Below are positions 43,588 to 54,183 of a stretch of DNA of 64,000 bases, in pieces. The notes beneath the pieces were generated by a model that was given only the letters and a program-made list of their open reading frames with translations, was not told the origin of the DNA and searched no databases. The translations under genes and the position numbers were made by a program. Origin of the DNA: Cyclobacteriaceae bacterium (lineage in GTDB: Bacteria > Bacteroidota > Bacteroidia > Cytophagales > Cyclobacteriaceae); NCBI GenBank assembly GCA_019638255.1, contig JAHBUD010000001.1, positions 2,728,001-2,792,000 on the forward strand, given 5' to 3'. Numbering within the stretch: position 1 is the stretch's first letter; every line of letters starts with the position of its first letter.

Positions 43588-46038
43588 TTATTCATACCGC
43601 AACGACTTCACCGGATCGTTGGTAGCCGCTTTTATGGATTGGTAACTCACCGTAATCCACGCAATTAAAATGGCTACAATGCCTGCTCCACCAAATATCC
43701 AAACACCCATTTGAATGCGGTAGGCAAAATTTTGCAGCCACCAATGTTCCATTACATACCAGGCCACCGGTACGGCCAGCACAAAAGCCAGGGCCACCAT
43801 TTTGGTGAAATCCTTCGAGAGTAAGATAACAATGCCGCTTACGGATGCGCCCAACACTTTGCGCACGCCTATTTCCTTTATGCGCAACGTAGTGATGTAG
43901 GCGGATAACGCAAATAGCCCGATGCATGCTACAAATATGGCCAGGCCTGAAAAAACTGCAAACAGCCTGCCCGTGCGTTGCTCGGCTGTGTACAACTGGT
44001 TCAGGCTTTCATCAAGAAACAAATACTTGAACGGCTCCTGTGGCGCAATTTCCTTCCACTTGGTCTCAACAGCCTGAATAGCCGATGCTAACTGATTTGG
44101 CTTTATTCGCGCGATGTAATACTGATTTCCGCCATTGAAAAACTCGTTGCTTTGAATAACCAAAGGCGTAACCTGGTCGCGCAGGGAGTTGAAATTAAAA
44201 TCCTTTATCACGCCTATCACCCGAAACGGAACGGCCACCATACTATCCTGCCGTTGCTGCATGTCTACCAGCTTCCTTCCAATCGGATCTTCCAGGCCCA
44301 TGGTTTTAACGGCCGTCTCATTTAGTATTACCGAAAGGGAATCGTTGGTGTCTTCAGAGAACAATCGGCCTTCCACCAACTCAAAACCCAACGTTTCACT
44401 CAAGCCATCCGATACTACCATGGATTTGGTTGTAAGAATTTCCGATGAGCCTTCTGGTTGAAACTGAACGCCAAAGAAGTTATCCTCCCGGCCGGGTATG
44501 GCGAAGGCTCCGGCTGCTGCCTGTATTTCGGGTAATCTTCGCAGCTCGTCAATCAGGGTTTTACCCTGCTGGGGTTGCAGGCTAAAGCCGCGCTCTACCA
44601 CCAGCAGTTGTTCTTTATCAAAGCCGAGTGATTTCTCCTGCATAAACTTCATCTGGTCGCCAATTACCCAGGTGCCGATCATGAGTACGATCGAAATCCA
44701 GAATTGAAAAACCACCAATCCGTTTCGTATCCATTTGCCCTTCTGGCTTCCGGTAAACTTACCCTTCATCACCACAACAGGATTGAACGATGACAAAACA
44801 AAAGCCGGGTACAATCCGGCCAATAGTCCTACAACGGTAGTCAGCAGCAACAATACCCCAACTGATGTTAAATCGAAGGGAAAATTAAGTTCTTTGTCAA
44901 TCAGGTTGTTGAAAAATGGAAGAAAGAAAGTCATTAACACAATGGCCAACAACACACCGGTGGCGCTCAACACGAATGCTTCCGTTAAAAACTGCGACAT
45001 CAGTTGTTGGCGTAACGATCCCATTACCTTTCTTACTCCCACTTCTCGCGAGCGCTCGGCAGATCGGGCCGTTGATAGGTTCATAAAATTAATGCAGGCG
45101 ATAACCAGGATGAGTATGGCCACCGCAATCATGATGTACACCGAGTTGATGTTGCCACTGGGTTTCATTTGTGCCTCCAGGTAAACGGGATCGAGGTGAA
45201 TGGAGGAAAGTGGCTGTAAATAATAGCGGTATCCATTGCCTTCGCGTTTGTAATCTTCCCACGATTTGCCCAACTCGCGTTCAATCTGTGCGGCCGCGTA
45301 GGTATCGACCAACCCGGAAAATTTTTCTTCAAAAGCCCGGGTATCGGTACCTGCTCTTAATTTAAAATACGTGTAGTTCGAAAAGCTGACAAAATTTTCT
45401 TGTCGTGTAAACGGAAACGTAGAAGCCGACAAGATTGCACTGAATTTGAAGTGTGTATTTTCAGGAGTATCCGCAATCACCCCTACCACTTTAAACTCAC
45501 CCTGTGGGCCTGGACCGCGGATGGTTTTATTAATGGGATCAACTTCACCGAAATAACGCTTGGCCAATTCTTCGGTAATTACTACTTCGTTTGGCGATAG
45601 TAACGCACGCTCAGGATTACCCTTTACAAAAGAAAAACTGAACACATCAAAAAAAGAACTATCTACCACCAGCACACTTTCTTCATCAAATTGAATGAGC
45701 TCTTCCTTTTCATTGATGAATGAGAAAGCAACATCGGTAAACCGGAAGGCTTGCGTGGACGCTTCCACTTCGGCAAACTCGCGGCTGGCTACATCTTCAT
45801 ACGAAGCCGGGATGATGGCATAGAACGTAGAGTGGTTCGGATACTTGCGCTCCAATACCATGCGGTAAATGCGATCCTGATCCTGAAATAATTTATCGTA
45901 CGAAAATTCGTGACGGATAAACAACACAATAAGCAGGCAGCTGGCTACGCCTACGGCCAATCCCATTACGTTGATGAAGGAATAAATCTTCTGCCTCAAC
46001 AAATTACGCAAGGCAATTTTCAGGTTATTTTTAAACAT
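43588..46038 (-). CDS. ABC transporter permease, MacB/FtsX type (copy 2 of tandem pair)
   Basis: The 816-residue protein has an N-terminal helix (IYSFINVMGLAVGVASCLLIVLFI, about 17-40), a large periplasmic MacB-PCD domain (about 45-280), three helices with the FtsX signature TARSAERSREVGVRKVMGSLR (about 318-338), and a second PCD plus FtsX unit ending with IKEIGVRKVLGASVSGIV (about 721-738). Such double-FtsX proteins work with a separate ATPase in export or signalling with a histidine kinase. No ATPase gene is adjacent. It lies 11 bases after its paralogue. Confidence 0.92.
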   Translation of the reverse strand: MFKNNLKIALRNLLRQKIYSFINVMGLAVGVASCLLIVLFIRHEFSYDKLFQDQDRIYRMVLERKYPNHSTFYAIIPASYEDVASREFAEVEASTQAFRFTDVAFSFINEKEELIQFDEESVLVVDSSFFDVFSFSFVKGNPERALLSPNEVVITEELAKRYFGEVDPINKTIRGPGPQGEFKVVGVIADTPENTHFKFSAILSASTFPFTRQENFVSFSNYTYFKLRAGTDTRAFEEKFSGLVDTYAAAQIERELGKSWEDYKREGNGYRYYLQPLSSIHLDPVYLEAQMKPSGNINSVYIMIAVAILILVIACINFMNLSTARSAERSREVGVRKVMGSLRQQLMSQFLTEAFVLSATGVLLAIVLMTFFLPFFNNLIDKELNFPFDLTSVGVLLLLTTVVGLLAGLYPAFVLSSFNPVVVMKGKFTGSQKGKWIRNGLVVFQFWISIVLMIGTWVIGDQMKFMQEKSLGFDKEQLLVVERGFSLQPQQGKTLIDELRRLPEIQAAAGAFAIPGREDNFFGVQFQPEGSSEILTTKSMVVSDGLSETLGFELVEGRLFSEDTNDSLSVILNETAVKTMGLEDPIGRKLVDMQQRQDSMVAVPFRVIGVIKDFNFNSLRDQVTPLVIQSNEFFNGGNQYYIARIKPNQLASAIQAVETKWKEIAPQEPFKYLFLDESLNQLYTAEQRTGRLFAVFSGLAIFVACIGLFALSAYITTLRIKEIGVRKVLGASVSGIVILLSKDFTKMVALAFVLAVPVAWYVMEHWWLQNFAYRIQMGVWIFGGAGIVAILIAWITVSYQSIKAATNDPVKSLRYE

Positions 46039-46049
46039 AATTTCAACTT

Positions 46050-48464
46050 TTATTCATAACGAAGTGACTGAACCGGATTTACCAGGGCCGCCTTAATTAT
46101 CTGAGCACTTATAGTGGCAAAAGCAACCAGCATCACCACTAAACTCGGTAGCGCAAATATCCACCAACTTAATGCAATTCTACTGGCAAATTCTTGCAGC
46201 CATTCGCTCATAACCCACCACGCCAGCGGAACAGCCAGTACAACCGCTATTGTCATCAGCATAAGGTAATCTTTGCTTACCAGGCGCAGAATACCGGGTA
46301 CCGAAGCGCCAAGCACTTTGCGAATGCCAATTTCTTTTGTCCGTTGAATAGCCGTTAACGATGATAACCCGAACAAGCCAAGACAGGCGATAAAAATGGC
46401 AAGTCCGCTAAAAAGACCGAACACACGACCAAATTGTTGATCGGCCTGGTATTGCTGATTGTAATGTTCATCGAGGAAAAAGAAACTAAACGGATTACCC
46501 GGAAAAAATTCCTTCCAAAGTGATTCAACACGTACCATTGATTCATTCACGGTTTGTGTATTTAGCTTAATGGAATAAAAACCTCCGGGCGCTGACGAAT
46601 ACCGGAACACCAATGGCTCATACGATTTTTTTAGTGACTCCTGTGCGTAATCGCGCACCACCCCCACTATGCGGAAAGTATCTCCCCAAAAATTAATCCG
46701 GTCATTGATGGCTTCTTCAAGATTGGTGAAGCCCATTAACTTTGCTCCTGATTCGTTCAACATCACGGTTTGCTCATCACCGGCCACTTCATCGGAGAAA
46801 GAACGGCCTGCAACTACTTCAAGACCGTACGACTGAACGAAATCATGATCCATCATAATTACCCTATACTGATTGGCTTCATCTTCACGCTGACTCAGTC
46901 GCCTTACGCCACCGGCATTCCAGTCGGGTGAGCGACCAGGAACAGAACTTGAGGCCGACATGGCACTTACCTCTGGGTATTGCAGCACCTGTTGCTTGAA
47001 GGCCATAAACTTGTTTTGATAGGTTGAATCAACAATGTTGGGTGAGCGCAACACAAGCGTCTGATCGATGTTAACGCCTAACCGTTGTGTGCGCATAAAA
47101 TTTATTTGCTGGTACACCGTAAACGTGCCCACAATCAATGCAATGGAAGCCATGAACTGTACCACCACCATTCCTTTTCTGAACAGCACACCCTGACCTG
47201 TATTTTTAAACCGGCCCTTCAGAACTTCTACCGGCCGAAAGCCTGACAAAACAAACGCAGGATAGATACCCGCCAGCAAGGAGCCTCCAAGTACCATCAA
47301 CATTGTCCAGAACCAGAACATGGGCCCTTTAAGCAACGTAAGATCAATGGGACGTGCAGTCAGTTGACTAAACCAGGGTGTAAGTAAGGCGACCAACACA
47401 ATGGACAGTGCAACAGCAACGCCATTCAAAAGCAACGATTCAAACAAAAACTGTTGCACAAGCTGAAAGCGAAATCCACCCATCACTTTCCTAACCCCTA
47501 CCTCACGTGCCCGTTCAATAGACTTTGCCGTAGACAGGTTGATGTAGTTGATCCATGCAATTAAAATAATGAGTATAGCTACCACCGAAAGGAATTTTAC
47601 AGTGCTACGGTCTCCGTTGGGTTTAAACTCGCCAATAAAATTTGAATCAAGGTGGATGTCGGAAATGGGTTGTAAGTGAAATACCATACCGGATTCTGAT
47701 CGCTTTAAGTCTTCGCCTGCACGTTGCTCGACAAATGCAGGAAGTTTCGATTCCAACGCTATTGCATTTGCATTGCTATTCAATAATATATAAGTCAAAA
47801 AGCCATCCCATTGCCATTGATTAAGTTCAGCTTCACTGGTACGGCCGGTTAGTATAGCATACGTTGCAAACGACAGCAAGGCATCAATCTTCATGTGCGA
47901 TGTTTCAGGAATATCCTCAAACATACCGGTGATTACATACGCTACCCTGCCATTATTTCTCATGGATTTACCTACCGGGTTTTCATCGCCAAAATATTTC
48001 TTAGCCAATGAACGCGAAACCACCATGGTGTATGGTTCCTTTAGTACGGTGGAATCCTCTCCTTCAACAAGCGGAATAGAGAAAATCCGAAAGAAATCAG
48101 CGCTGGCATAAAATACATTTTCTTCTTTAAAGAAAACATCGCCATGAGCGAGCAATGCATTACTCTTCGCGAGACGAACGTACCGGTCAACTTCAGGGAA
48201 GTTTGCCTTTATATCGGGACCAATACCCAAACAACCGGAAGCCCACCGGGTAGACAACTCGCCTTTGTTGTAGCGATCAAGCTGAATCCGAAATATCCGG
48301 TTATTATTATCCAGAAACTTATCATAGCTATACTCATGCGCAACAAATTGTGCAATGAGCAAACAGGCGGTAATGCCAATGGCCAGGCCCAGTACATTTA
48401 TGATTGTAAAAGTTTTGTTTCGCGATATGTAGCGCCAAACGGAAGTCAGGTAATTTTTGAGCAT
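46050..48464 (-). CDS. ABC transporter permease, MacB/FtsX type (copy 1 of tandem pair)
   Basis: The 804-residue protein has the same plan as the downstream gene: helix FTIINVLGLAIGITACLLIAQFV (about 20-42), MacB-PCD domain, FtsX block TAKSIERAREVGVRKVMGGFR and second block RTKEIGIRKVLGASVPGIL. The two are clear tandem paralogues, with overlapping function or a heterodimer as possibilities. The ATPase partner must be elsewhere. The upstream start at 48464 is an ATG, and 81 bases separate it from the NTF2-like gene on the same strand. Confidence 0.92.
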   Translation of the reverse strand: MLKNYLTSVWRYISRNKTFTIINVLGLAIGITACLLIAQFVAHEYSYDKFLDNNNRIFRIQLDRYNKGELSTRWASGCLGIGPDIKANFPEVDRYVRLAKSNALLAHGDVFFKEENVFYASADFFRIFSIPLVEGEDSTVLKEPYTMVVSRSLAKKYFGDENPVGKSMRNNGRVAYVITGMFEDIPETSHMKIDALLSFATYAILTGRTSEAELNQWQWDGFLTYILLNSNANAIALESKLPAFVEQRAGEDLKRSESGMVFHLQPISDIHLDSNFIGEFKPNGDRSTVKFLSVVAILIILIAWINYINLSTAKSIERAREVGVRKVMGGFRFQLVQQFLFESLLLNGVAVALSIVLVALLTPWFSQLTARPIDLTLLKGPMFWFWTMLMVLGGSLLAGIYPAFVLSGFRPVEVLKGRFKNTGQGVLFRKGMVVVQFMASIALIVGTFTVYQQINFMRTQRLGVNIDQTLVLRSPNIVDSTYQNKFMAFKQQVLQYPEVSAMSASSSVPGRSPDWNAGGVRRLSQREDEANQYRVIMMDHDFVQSYGLEVVAGRSFSDEVAGDEQTVMLNESGAKLMGFTNLEEAINDRINFWGDTFRIVGVVRDYAQESLKKSYEPLVFRYSSAPGGFYSIKLNTQTVNESMVRVESLWKEFFPGNPFSFFFLDEHYNQQYQADQQFGRVFGLFSGLAIFIACLGLFGLSSLTAIQRTKEIGIRKVLGASVPGILRLVSKDYLMLMTIAVVLAVPLAWWVMSEWLQEFASRIALSWWIFALPSLVVMLVAFATISAQIIKAALVNPVQSLRYE

Positions 48465-48545
48465 ATAATAGGTTTACAAATCAATACTCCGGCCATCGGA
48501 AATAGTTACAAACTCACCACTAACAAGCGCCATACAAAAGCTGAC

Positions 48546-48989
48546 CTAAGATCCCTTAGGCGGATGCGCCTGCCAGATAATGTTTACTATCAGCCATTTG
48601 CCCTCATACTTCGCCAATTGAAAATAATCAATGCCCCATTGAGCGGTTAACTTGGCAGTAGCGGTTTGATCCAACACATCAAAGACCTCAATTATCCGTG
48701 GTGCATCTTTCGGAAGTGTTCCCTTGGCATTCCACCTTCCGGCCAGGTCCACAAGTTGATCAAACGTCATGATGGATTCTTTCTCGTAAGCGGTTTTTTC
48801 CGGCTGTCGCCAGAATCCCTTCTTGGTTAAATTCGGATGCACACTTTTCTTAATCCGATCGGGTTGCACAAGGTACAGGCCATCTACATAATCTTCGATG
48901 GCCGTATACACCATCTCCTGATCTGTTGCTTGCTGAGCACGTGTACAGAACGCACTCACTGACAGAATAAACACAATTATTGCTCTCAT
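48546..48989 (-). CDS. exported NTF2-like (lumazine-binding-type) protein
   Basis: The 147-residue protein has a signal peptide (MRAIIVFILSVSAFCTRAQ) and an NTF2-like cone fold: MVYTAIEDYVDGLYLVQPDRIKKSVHPNLTKKGF (about 26-59) and TAKLTAQWGIDYFQLAKYEGKWLIVNIIWQAHP (about 110-142). This is the Lumazine_bd_2-like group common in Bacteroidota, with unknown role. The gap 48990-49233 downstream of metF contains no gene or clear signal. Confidence 0.87.
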   Translation of the reverse strand: MRAIIVFILSVSAFCTRAQQATDQEMVYTAIEDYVDGLYLVQPDRIKKSVHPNLTKKGFWRQPEKTAYEKESIMTFDQLVDLAGRWNAKGTLPKDAPRIIEVFDVLDQTATAKLTAQWGIDYFQLAKYEGKWLIVNIIWQAHPPKGS

Positions 48990-49233
48990 TATTGCAGGGG
49001 GTTTATATTCAAAATCCAGGGAATCAAGACCAGTTGAAATATTAACATGGGTGATCGATCGCCATGAAATGAAATAGTAGGCAGAGCACAGGCTTTTTTA
49101 AGCATGTCGACTACGGGTTTTCACCCAGATTACAATGAAGGTGCCATTTAAAATACCCTTGATTTAAAGCTTATGCCGTGGTTTTCAAAATAAGCTCGTC
49201 CTTTTATGAACTTTTCCGTCCGCCAGCGAACAC

Positions 49234-50190
49234 TTAGAAAAGCTCTTTTGCAATCTTATATATAGGGTCAGACTTACCCATGGAATAAAAATGGAGTGTG
49301 GGTGCACCGGCTTTGATCAATTCTTTCGATTGTTTAACTGCCCATTCAACCCCTACCTGACGCACGGCCGCGTTGTCTTTGCACTTCTCTACTTCATCGG
49401 CCAGCGCTTCCGGTAAGTCGATATGAAAAATGGTTGGCAGCACACTCACCTGGTTTTTCGTGGTGATAGGCTTTATACCCGGAATGATCGGCACGTTTAT
49501 GCCAACCTCACGGCACTTGGCTACAAAGTCAAAGTATTTCTGATTATCGAAAAACATTTGCGTAACGATGTACTCGGCTCCAAGATCTACTTTGAGTTTT
49601 AGATATTTCAAATCAGTTTTCAGGTTAGGCGCAGCAAAATGCTTTTCCGGATAACCCGCCACCCCGATACAGAAATTCGTGGGTGTGGTGTTCAGCAATT
49701 CTTCGTCCAGGTAAATACCCTTGTTCATATCGGCTACCTGCTGCAACAACTCCGAAGCGAACTTATGTCCATCCGGCTCTGGTACAAACCGGCCTTCATT
49801 CTTGATGCCATCGCCTTGCAGCACTAACACATTTTCTATTCCGAGAAAGTGTAGGTCGATCAATGCATTTTCGGTTTCATCTTTTGAGAATCCTCCACAG
49901 ATGATGTGCGGCACAGTATCAACCTTATAATGGTTTTGGATTGCAGCACATAAAGCTACCGTACCGGGGCGCTTACGGGTTGATTTTTTCTCTAATAATC
50001 CGTTCTCCCGCTTCTTATAAACATATTCCTCACGATGATAAGTCACGTCCACAAAACAAGGTTTGAACTCCATCAACGGATCCATGTGATCGAACAAGGA
50101 ACGAATGTTCTCACCCTTTAATGGAGGGAGCACTTCAATAGTGAATAAGGTTTTTCCGTTTGCTTTTGCTAAGTGTTCTGTTACTTTCAT
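49234..50190 (-). CDS. metF: methylenetetrahydrofolate reductase
   Basis: Reduces 5,10-methylene-THF to 5-methyl-THF, the methyl donor of MetH. The 318-residue FAD protein has the TIM-barrel blocks FTIEVLPPLKGENIRSLFDHM (Glu for catalysis, about 16-36), VDVTYHREE, VLVLQGDG (about 120-127), CIGVAGYPEKH and QMFFDNQKYFDFV (about 212-224). The order metH-N, metH-C, metF with 73 bases before metF suggests one methionine operon under the upstream riboswitch. Confidence 0.95.
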   Translation of the reverse strand: MKVTEHLAKANGKTLFTIEVLPPLKGENIRSLFDHMDPLMEFKPCFVDVTYHREEYVYKKRENGLLEKKSTRKRPGTVALCAAIQNHYKVDTVPHIICGGFSKDETENALIDLHFLGIENVLVLQGDGIKNEGRFVPEPDGHKFASELLQQVADMNKGIYLDEELLNTTPTNFCIGVAGYPEKHFAAPNLKTDLKYLKLKVDLGAEYIVTQMFFDNQKYFDFVAKCREVGINVPIIPGIKPITTKNQVSVLPTIFHIDLPEALADEVEKCKDNAAVRQVGVEWAVKQSKELIKAGAPTLHFYSMGKSDPIYKIAKELF

Positions 50191-50263
50191 TTTTAGAGGT
50201 ACTTAAGTGCTTTTGTGTTTATGTGTTTTAGTATCTATGTATTGAAACTACCTTTGCCACGAT

Positions 50264-52957
50264 TTACAAGGTATCGTAGGACAAATTCGGTGACAACCAC
50301 TTCTCCACCTCCTCCACTTTCATCCCTTTACGTTCAGCATAATCTTCAACCTGATCCTTTTCAATTTTACCAAGTCCGAAGTATTTTGATTCGGGGTTGG
50401 AAAAATAATATCCGCTGACAGCGGCTGCCGGGTACATGGCACAGGATTCTGTTAATTTTATTCCTGCTTCTTTCTCAGCTTCCAGTATTTCAAAAATAGT
50501 TCGCTTCTCCGTATGATCCGGACAAGCAGGATAACCCGGTGCCGGACGAATGCCCTGATATTTTTCAGCAATCAATTGGTCATTGGCAAGATTTTCTTCC
50601 TTGTTGTAACCCCAAAATTCTTTCCGCACACGTTCGTGTAGGCACTCTGCAAAAGCTTCAGCAAGTCTGTCGGCCAAGGCTTTTGCCATAATTTCAGAAT
50701 AGTCATCGTGTGCTGCCTTGAATTTTTCAACCAACTTTTCGAGACCAATGCCTGCTGTAACAGCAAACATGCCGATGCAATCATCTTTACCGGAATCAAT
50801 GGGTGCTATAAAATCTGCCAATGAAAAATTAGGCAGGTTTTGAGCCTTCTTATTTTGCTGTCGTAAAAAGTGGAGCGTAGCAAAAGGCGTATCATCACCC
50901 TCTTTACTGTATAATTTAACATCTTCTTTACTTGTTCGGTTAGCACGATAGAAGGCCACCACACCATTTGCCTGAAGGCTTTTGTCTTTAATTATAGTGT
51001 CAAGCATTTGCTGGGCATCATTGTAAAGTTTTTGTGCTTCAACGCCAACAACAGCATCCTTCAAAATTCCCGGATAACGTCCGGCTAACATCCAGGTCTG
51101 AAAGAATGGAGTCCAGTCGATGTAATTCCGCAACTCCTCCAAGGGGTAATTCAGCAGAACCTTCTTTCCGTAAAACGCAGGCTTAACCGGAACAAATGCA
51201 TCCCAGTTGATTGCTGTTTTATTCTTACGTGCCTCTGCTAGCGGGATATAATTCTTGAGCTCCCTCCTGTTTTCATGATCAACCCGAAGCTTTTGATACT
51301 CTTCTTTGGTTTTTGATTTAAAAATTTTTCTTGAAGTTTCACTGATCAATTCGCTGGCTACTGGTACACTTCGCGAAGCATCCAGCACATACACAACAGG
51401 TCCATCATATACCGGATCAATTTTTACGGCTGTATGAATGCGTGAAGTTGTGGCGCCACCAATCAGCAACGGAAGATCGAACTTCTCGCGTTGCATTTCT
51501 TTGGCTACGTATACCATTTCATCCAATGAAGGTGTAATCAATCCGCTTAACCCGATGATGTCCACCTTTTCTCTACGGGCAGCTTCGAGAATTTTATCAG
51601 CGGGTACCATCACGCCCAAGTCCACTACATCGTAATTGTTACAGGCCAGCACCACACCAACAATGTTCTTCCCGATGTCATGTACATCGCCTTTTACGGT
51701 GGCCATCAAAATCTTTGCTGCCGGTTTACCTACCTGGCCACTCTTTATTTTCTCTTCCTGAAGATAAGGCTCAAGGTAAGCAACAGCCTTTTTCATTACA
51801 CGGGCGCTCTTAACCACCTGCGGCAAAAACATTTTACCTGAGCCAAACAAATCCCCCACCACATTCATCCCATCCATCAGTGGCCCTTCAATTACTTCAA
51901 GTGGCTTTTCGTAATTCTGGCGGGCCTCTTCGGTATCCCGATCGATAAAATCAATTATACCTTTTACCAGTGCATGTGTGATCCGTTCTTGAACCGTACC
52001 TTTTCGCCACGAGTCATCTGCTTCCTTTTTCTTTGCGGAACCTTTTACTGTTTCTGCAAACTCAAGCAGTCGTTCCGTTGAATCATCCCGTCTATTCAAC
52101 AGCACATCTTCAACTCGCTCAAGCAACTCCTTATCAATCTCGTCATATACTTCCAGCATGGTTGGGTTTACAATACCCATATCCATACCGTGCTGTATTC
52201 CATGATAGAGAAAAGCAGCGTGCATAGCTTCGCGTACCTTCTGGTTTCCGCGAAAGCTGAACGATACGTTGCTTACACCTCCACTGACATGCGCATGTGG
52301 AAGATTCTCCCGAATCCATTTAGCTGCACGAAAGAAATCGAGTGCATAATTTCTATGTTCGTCAATGCCGGTAGCTACCGGGAAAATATTCGGATCAAAA
52401 ATGATATCCTGTGGCGGAAACTTTACATCGTTAACCAGGATATCGTAAGCACGTTTACAAATTGAAATCCTGCGCTCAAAGGTATCGGCCTGGCCTTGTT
52501 CATCAAACGCCATCACCACAACAGCCGCCCCGTAACGCCTCACCAATTTTGCCTGACGAACAAATTCTTCTTCTCCAGCTTTCATGCTGATGGAATTCAC
52601 GATACCCTTACCTTGAAGACATTTCAGTCCCGCTTCAATAACTTCCCATTTAGAAGAATCGATCATTACCGGCACACGCGCAATTTCCGGCTCGGCTGCC
52701 ATCAGGTTAAGAAAGCGAACCATGGCAGCTTGTGAGTCAAGCATACCTTCATCCATATTCACGTCAATCACCTGGGCACCACCACGTACCTGGTCAAGCG
52801 CCACTTCAAGCGCTTCATCAAATTTGTCTTCTTTGATGAGTTTTAAAAATTTGGCTGAGCCGGTAACGTTAGTGCGCTCACCAATGTTTACAAAGTTTGA
52901 ACTCGGAGTTATAACAACAGACTCAAGTCCACTGAGTTTAAGTGGCTTGTTACTCAT
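50264..52957 (-). CDS. metH: cobalamin-dependent methionine synthase, C-terminal part
   Basis: Carries all MetH modules after the homocysteine domain. In order: pterin-binding barrel (about 10-280, [29 protein letters not shown]), cobalamin cap (about 330-420), B12-binding Rossmann domain with [20 protein letters not shown] (axial His, about 427) and SAM-binding activation domain (about 600-890, with [17 protein letters not shown] and [17 protein letters not shown]). At 897 residues it is full length for this part. The start codon overlaps the stop of the upstream homocysteine-domain gene (ATGA), so the two chains are made together. Confidence 0.95.
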   Translation of the reverse strand: MSNKPLKLSGLESVVITPSSNFVNIGERTNVTGSAKFLKLIKEDKFDEALEVALDQVRGGAQVIDVNMDEGMLDSQAAMVRFLNLMAAEPEIARVPVMIDSSKWEVIEAGLKCLQGKGIVNSISMKAGEEEFVRQAKLVRRYGAAVVVMAFDEQGQADTFERRISICKRAYDILVNDVKFPPQDIIFDPNIFPVATGIDEHRNYALDFFRAAKWIRENLPHAHVSGGVSNVSFSFRGNQKVREAMHAAFLYHGIQHGMDMGIVNPTMLEVYDEIDKELLERVEDVLLNRRDDSTERLLEFAETVKGSAKKKEADDSWRKGTVQERITHALVKGIIDFIDRDTEEARQNYEKPLEVIEGPLMDGMNVVGDLFGSGKMFLPQVVKSARVMKKAVAYLEPYLQEEKIKSGQVGKPAAKILMATVKGDVHDIGKNIVGVVLACNNYDVVDLGVMVPADKILEAARREKVDIIGLSGLITPSLDEMVYVAKEMQREKFDLPLLIGGATTSRIHTAVKIDPVYDGPVVYVLDASRSVPVASELISETSRKIFKSKTKEEYQKLRVDHENRRELKNYIPLAEARKNKTAINWDAFVPVKPAFYGKKVLLNYPLEELRNYIDWTPFFQTWMLAGRYPGILKDAVVGVEAQKLYNDAQQMLDTIIKDKSLQANGVVAFYRANRTSKEDVKLYSKEGDDTPFATLHFLRQQNKKAQNLPNFSLADFIAPIDSGKDDCIGMFAVTAGIGLEKLVEKFKAAHDDYSEIMAKALADRLAEAFAECLHERVRKEFWGYNKEENLANDQLIAEKYQGIRPAPGYPACPDHTEKRTIFEILEAEKEAGIKLTESCAMYPAAAVSGYYFSNPESKYFGLGKIEKDQVEDYAERKGMKVEEVEKWLSPNLSYDTL

Positions 52958-53958
52958 AGTAGCACTTCGCTGTTAATTCTACGGGGTGAATACTTTTTCG
53001 CTATTTCCGCAATCCTCCGGATATGATCCGGTGTTGATCCGCAACACCCGCCAAGAATATTGATCAGTCCCTCTTTTAAATAATCTTCAACCTCAGCGGC
53101 CATTTCATTTGCTGTTTGATCGTATTGTCCGAATTCATTGGGCAAGCCGGCATTTGGATAAGCGCTTATAAAAAATGGTGCTTTATCGCTCAGCTCTTTT
53201 AAATACGGCCGTAATGCAGATGCACCCATAGCACAATTAAAACCAATACTAAGCAATGGAACGTGCGATACGGAAATCAAAAATGCTTCAGCAGTCTGTC
53301 CAGATAAAATTCTGCCACTGGCATCTGTAATTGTTCCGGAAATCATCACCGGCACAGTTGTTCCTCTTTCTTCAAATAGTTCCTGAATAGCAAAAAGTGC
53401 TGCTTTTACATTCAATGTATCGGTAATCGTTTCTGGCAGCAGCAAATCAACTCCACCATCCAATAAACCCTTTGCTTGTTCTTTAAATGCAACCACAAGT
53501 TGATCGAAAGTGATGGCGCGATAGCCAGGGTTATTTACATCTGGAGACATGGATGCAAGTTTTGTGGTAGGCCCCATTGAACCTGCAACAAAACGTGGCT
53601 TATTTGGCTCTCGCGCAGTAAACTCAGCTGCTACTTCTTTTGCAATCTTAGCCGACTGATAATTAATTTCATAGACCAGATGCTCAAGGTGATAATCGGC
53701 CTGCGCCACGCTGGTACTTCCAAACGTATTGGTTTCTATTATATCCGAACCCGCTTCAAAGTACTCACGGTGGATATCCTTAATAATGTCGGGACGTGTA
53801 AGGCTTAACAAATCATTGTTACCCTTTAGCGGATGCTGGTGATCTTTCAAGATTTCGCCTCTGAAATCTGCTTCCTCAAGTTTATACCGCTGGATCATCG
53901 TGCCCATGGCACCATCCAGAATGAGTATCCGCTCTTTTAATATGTCTTCAATTTTCAT
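52954..53958 (-). CDS. metH: homocysteine S-methyltransferase domain protein, N-terminal half of split MetH
   Basis: The 334-residue protein is the zinc-binding homocysteine domain: start [19 protein letters not shown] (about 11-29), [28 protein letters not shown] (first zinc Cys, about 237) and [17 protein letters not shown] (Cys pair, about 303-304). All three zinc Cys are present. In E. coli this is fused to the rest of MetH. Here it is a separate gene with a 4-base overlap to the next one. A SAM-I riboswitch lies just upstream. Confidence 0.95.
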   Translation of the reverse strand: MKIEDILKERILILDGAMGTMIQRYKLEEADFRGEILKDHQHPLKGNNDLLSLTRPDIIKDIHREYFEAGSDIIETNTFGSTSVAQADYHLEHLVYEINYQSAKIAKEVAAEFTAREPNKPRFVAGSMGPTTKLASMSPDVNNPGYRAITFDQLVVAFKEQAKGLLDGGVDLLLPETITDTLNVKAALFAIQELFEERGTTVPVMISGTITDASGRILSGQTAEAFLISVSHVPLLSIGFNCAMGASALRPYLKELSDKAPFFISAYPNAGLPNEFGQYDQTANEMAAEVEDYLKEGLINILGGCCGSTPDHIRRIAEIAKKYSPRRINSEVLL

Positions 53959-54006
53959 AGCTCTGCAGCATCACATTGTTATCCAGAGAGCCCGGTAAGG
54001 TGGGTT

Positions 54007-54121
54007 ACTTATCTTCGGCTGATGTCGCGATCAACCTGGGATTTAGCACAACGTTAAACAATCGTTTGAACAGGATGCTAAGACGTCAAAGGGCCCAATC
54101 CCTCGGTCTTTCTGGATAAGT
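54007..54121 (-). promoter_or_regulatory. SAM-I riboswitch (S-box) of the methionine operon
   Basis: On the minus strand CTTATCCAGAAAGACCGAGG begins the aptamer, followed by GGATTGGGCCCTTTGACGTC, TTAGCATCCTG, a variable arm, TGCTAAATCCCAGGTTGA and the closing GAAGATAAGTAAC. P1 is CTTATC (54120-54115) with GATAAG (54013-54008). Conserved S-box parts (CCAGA, GAGGGA, GGGCCC, GCATCC, GCTAA) are in order. It lies about 50 bases before the start of the homocysteine-domain gene, so high SAM should lower metH and probably metF expression. Confidence 0.9.
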
Positions 54122-54183
54122 GATTGCAAAGAAACACAATAAGTGCTTAAAAAGAAAAAGGCAAAGACGTATTTTTACAGCAC

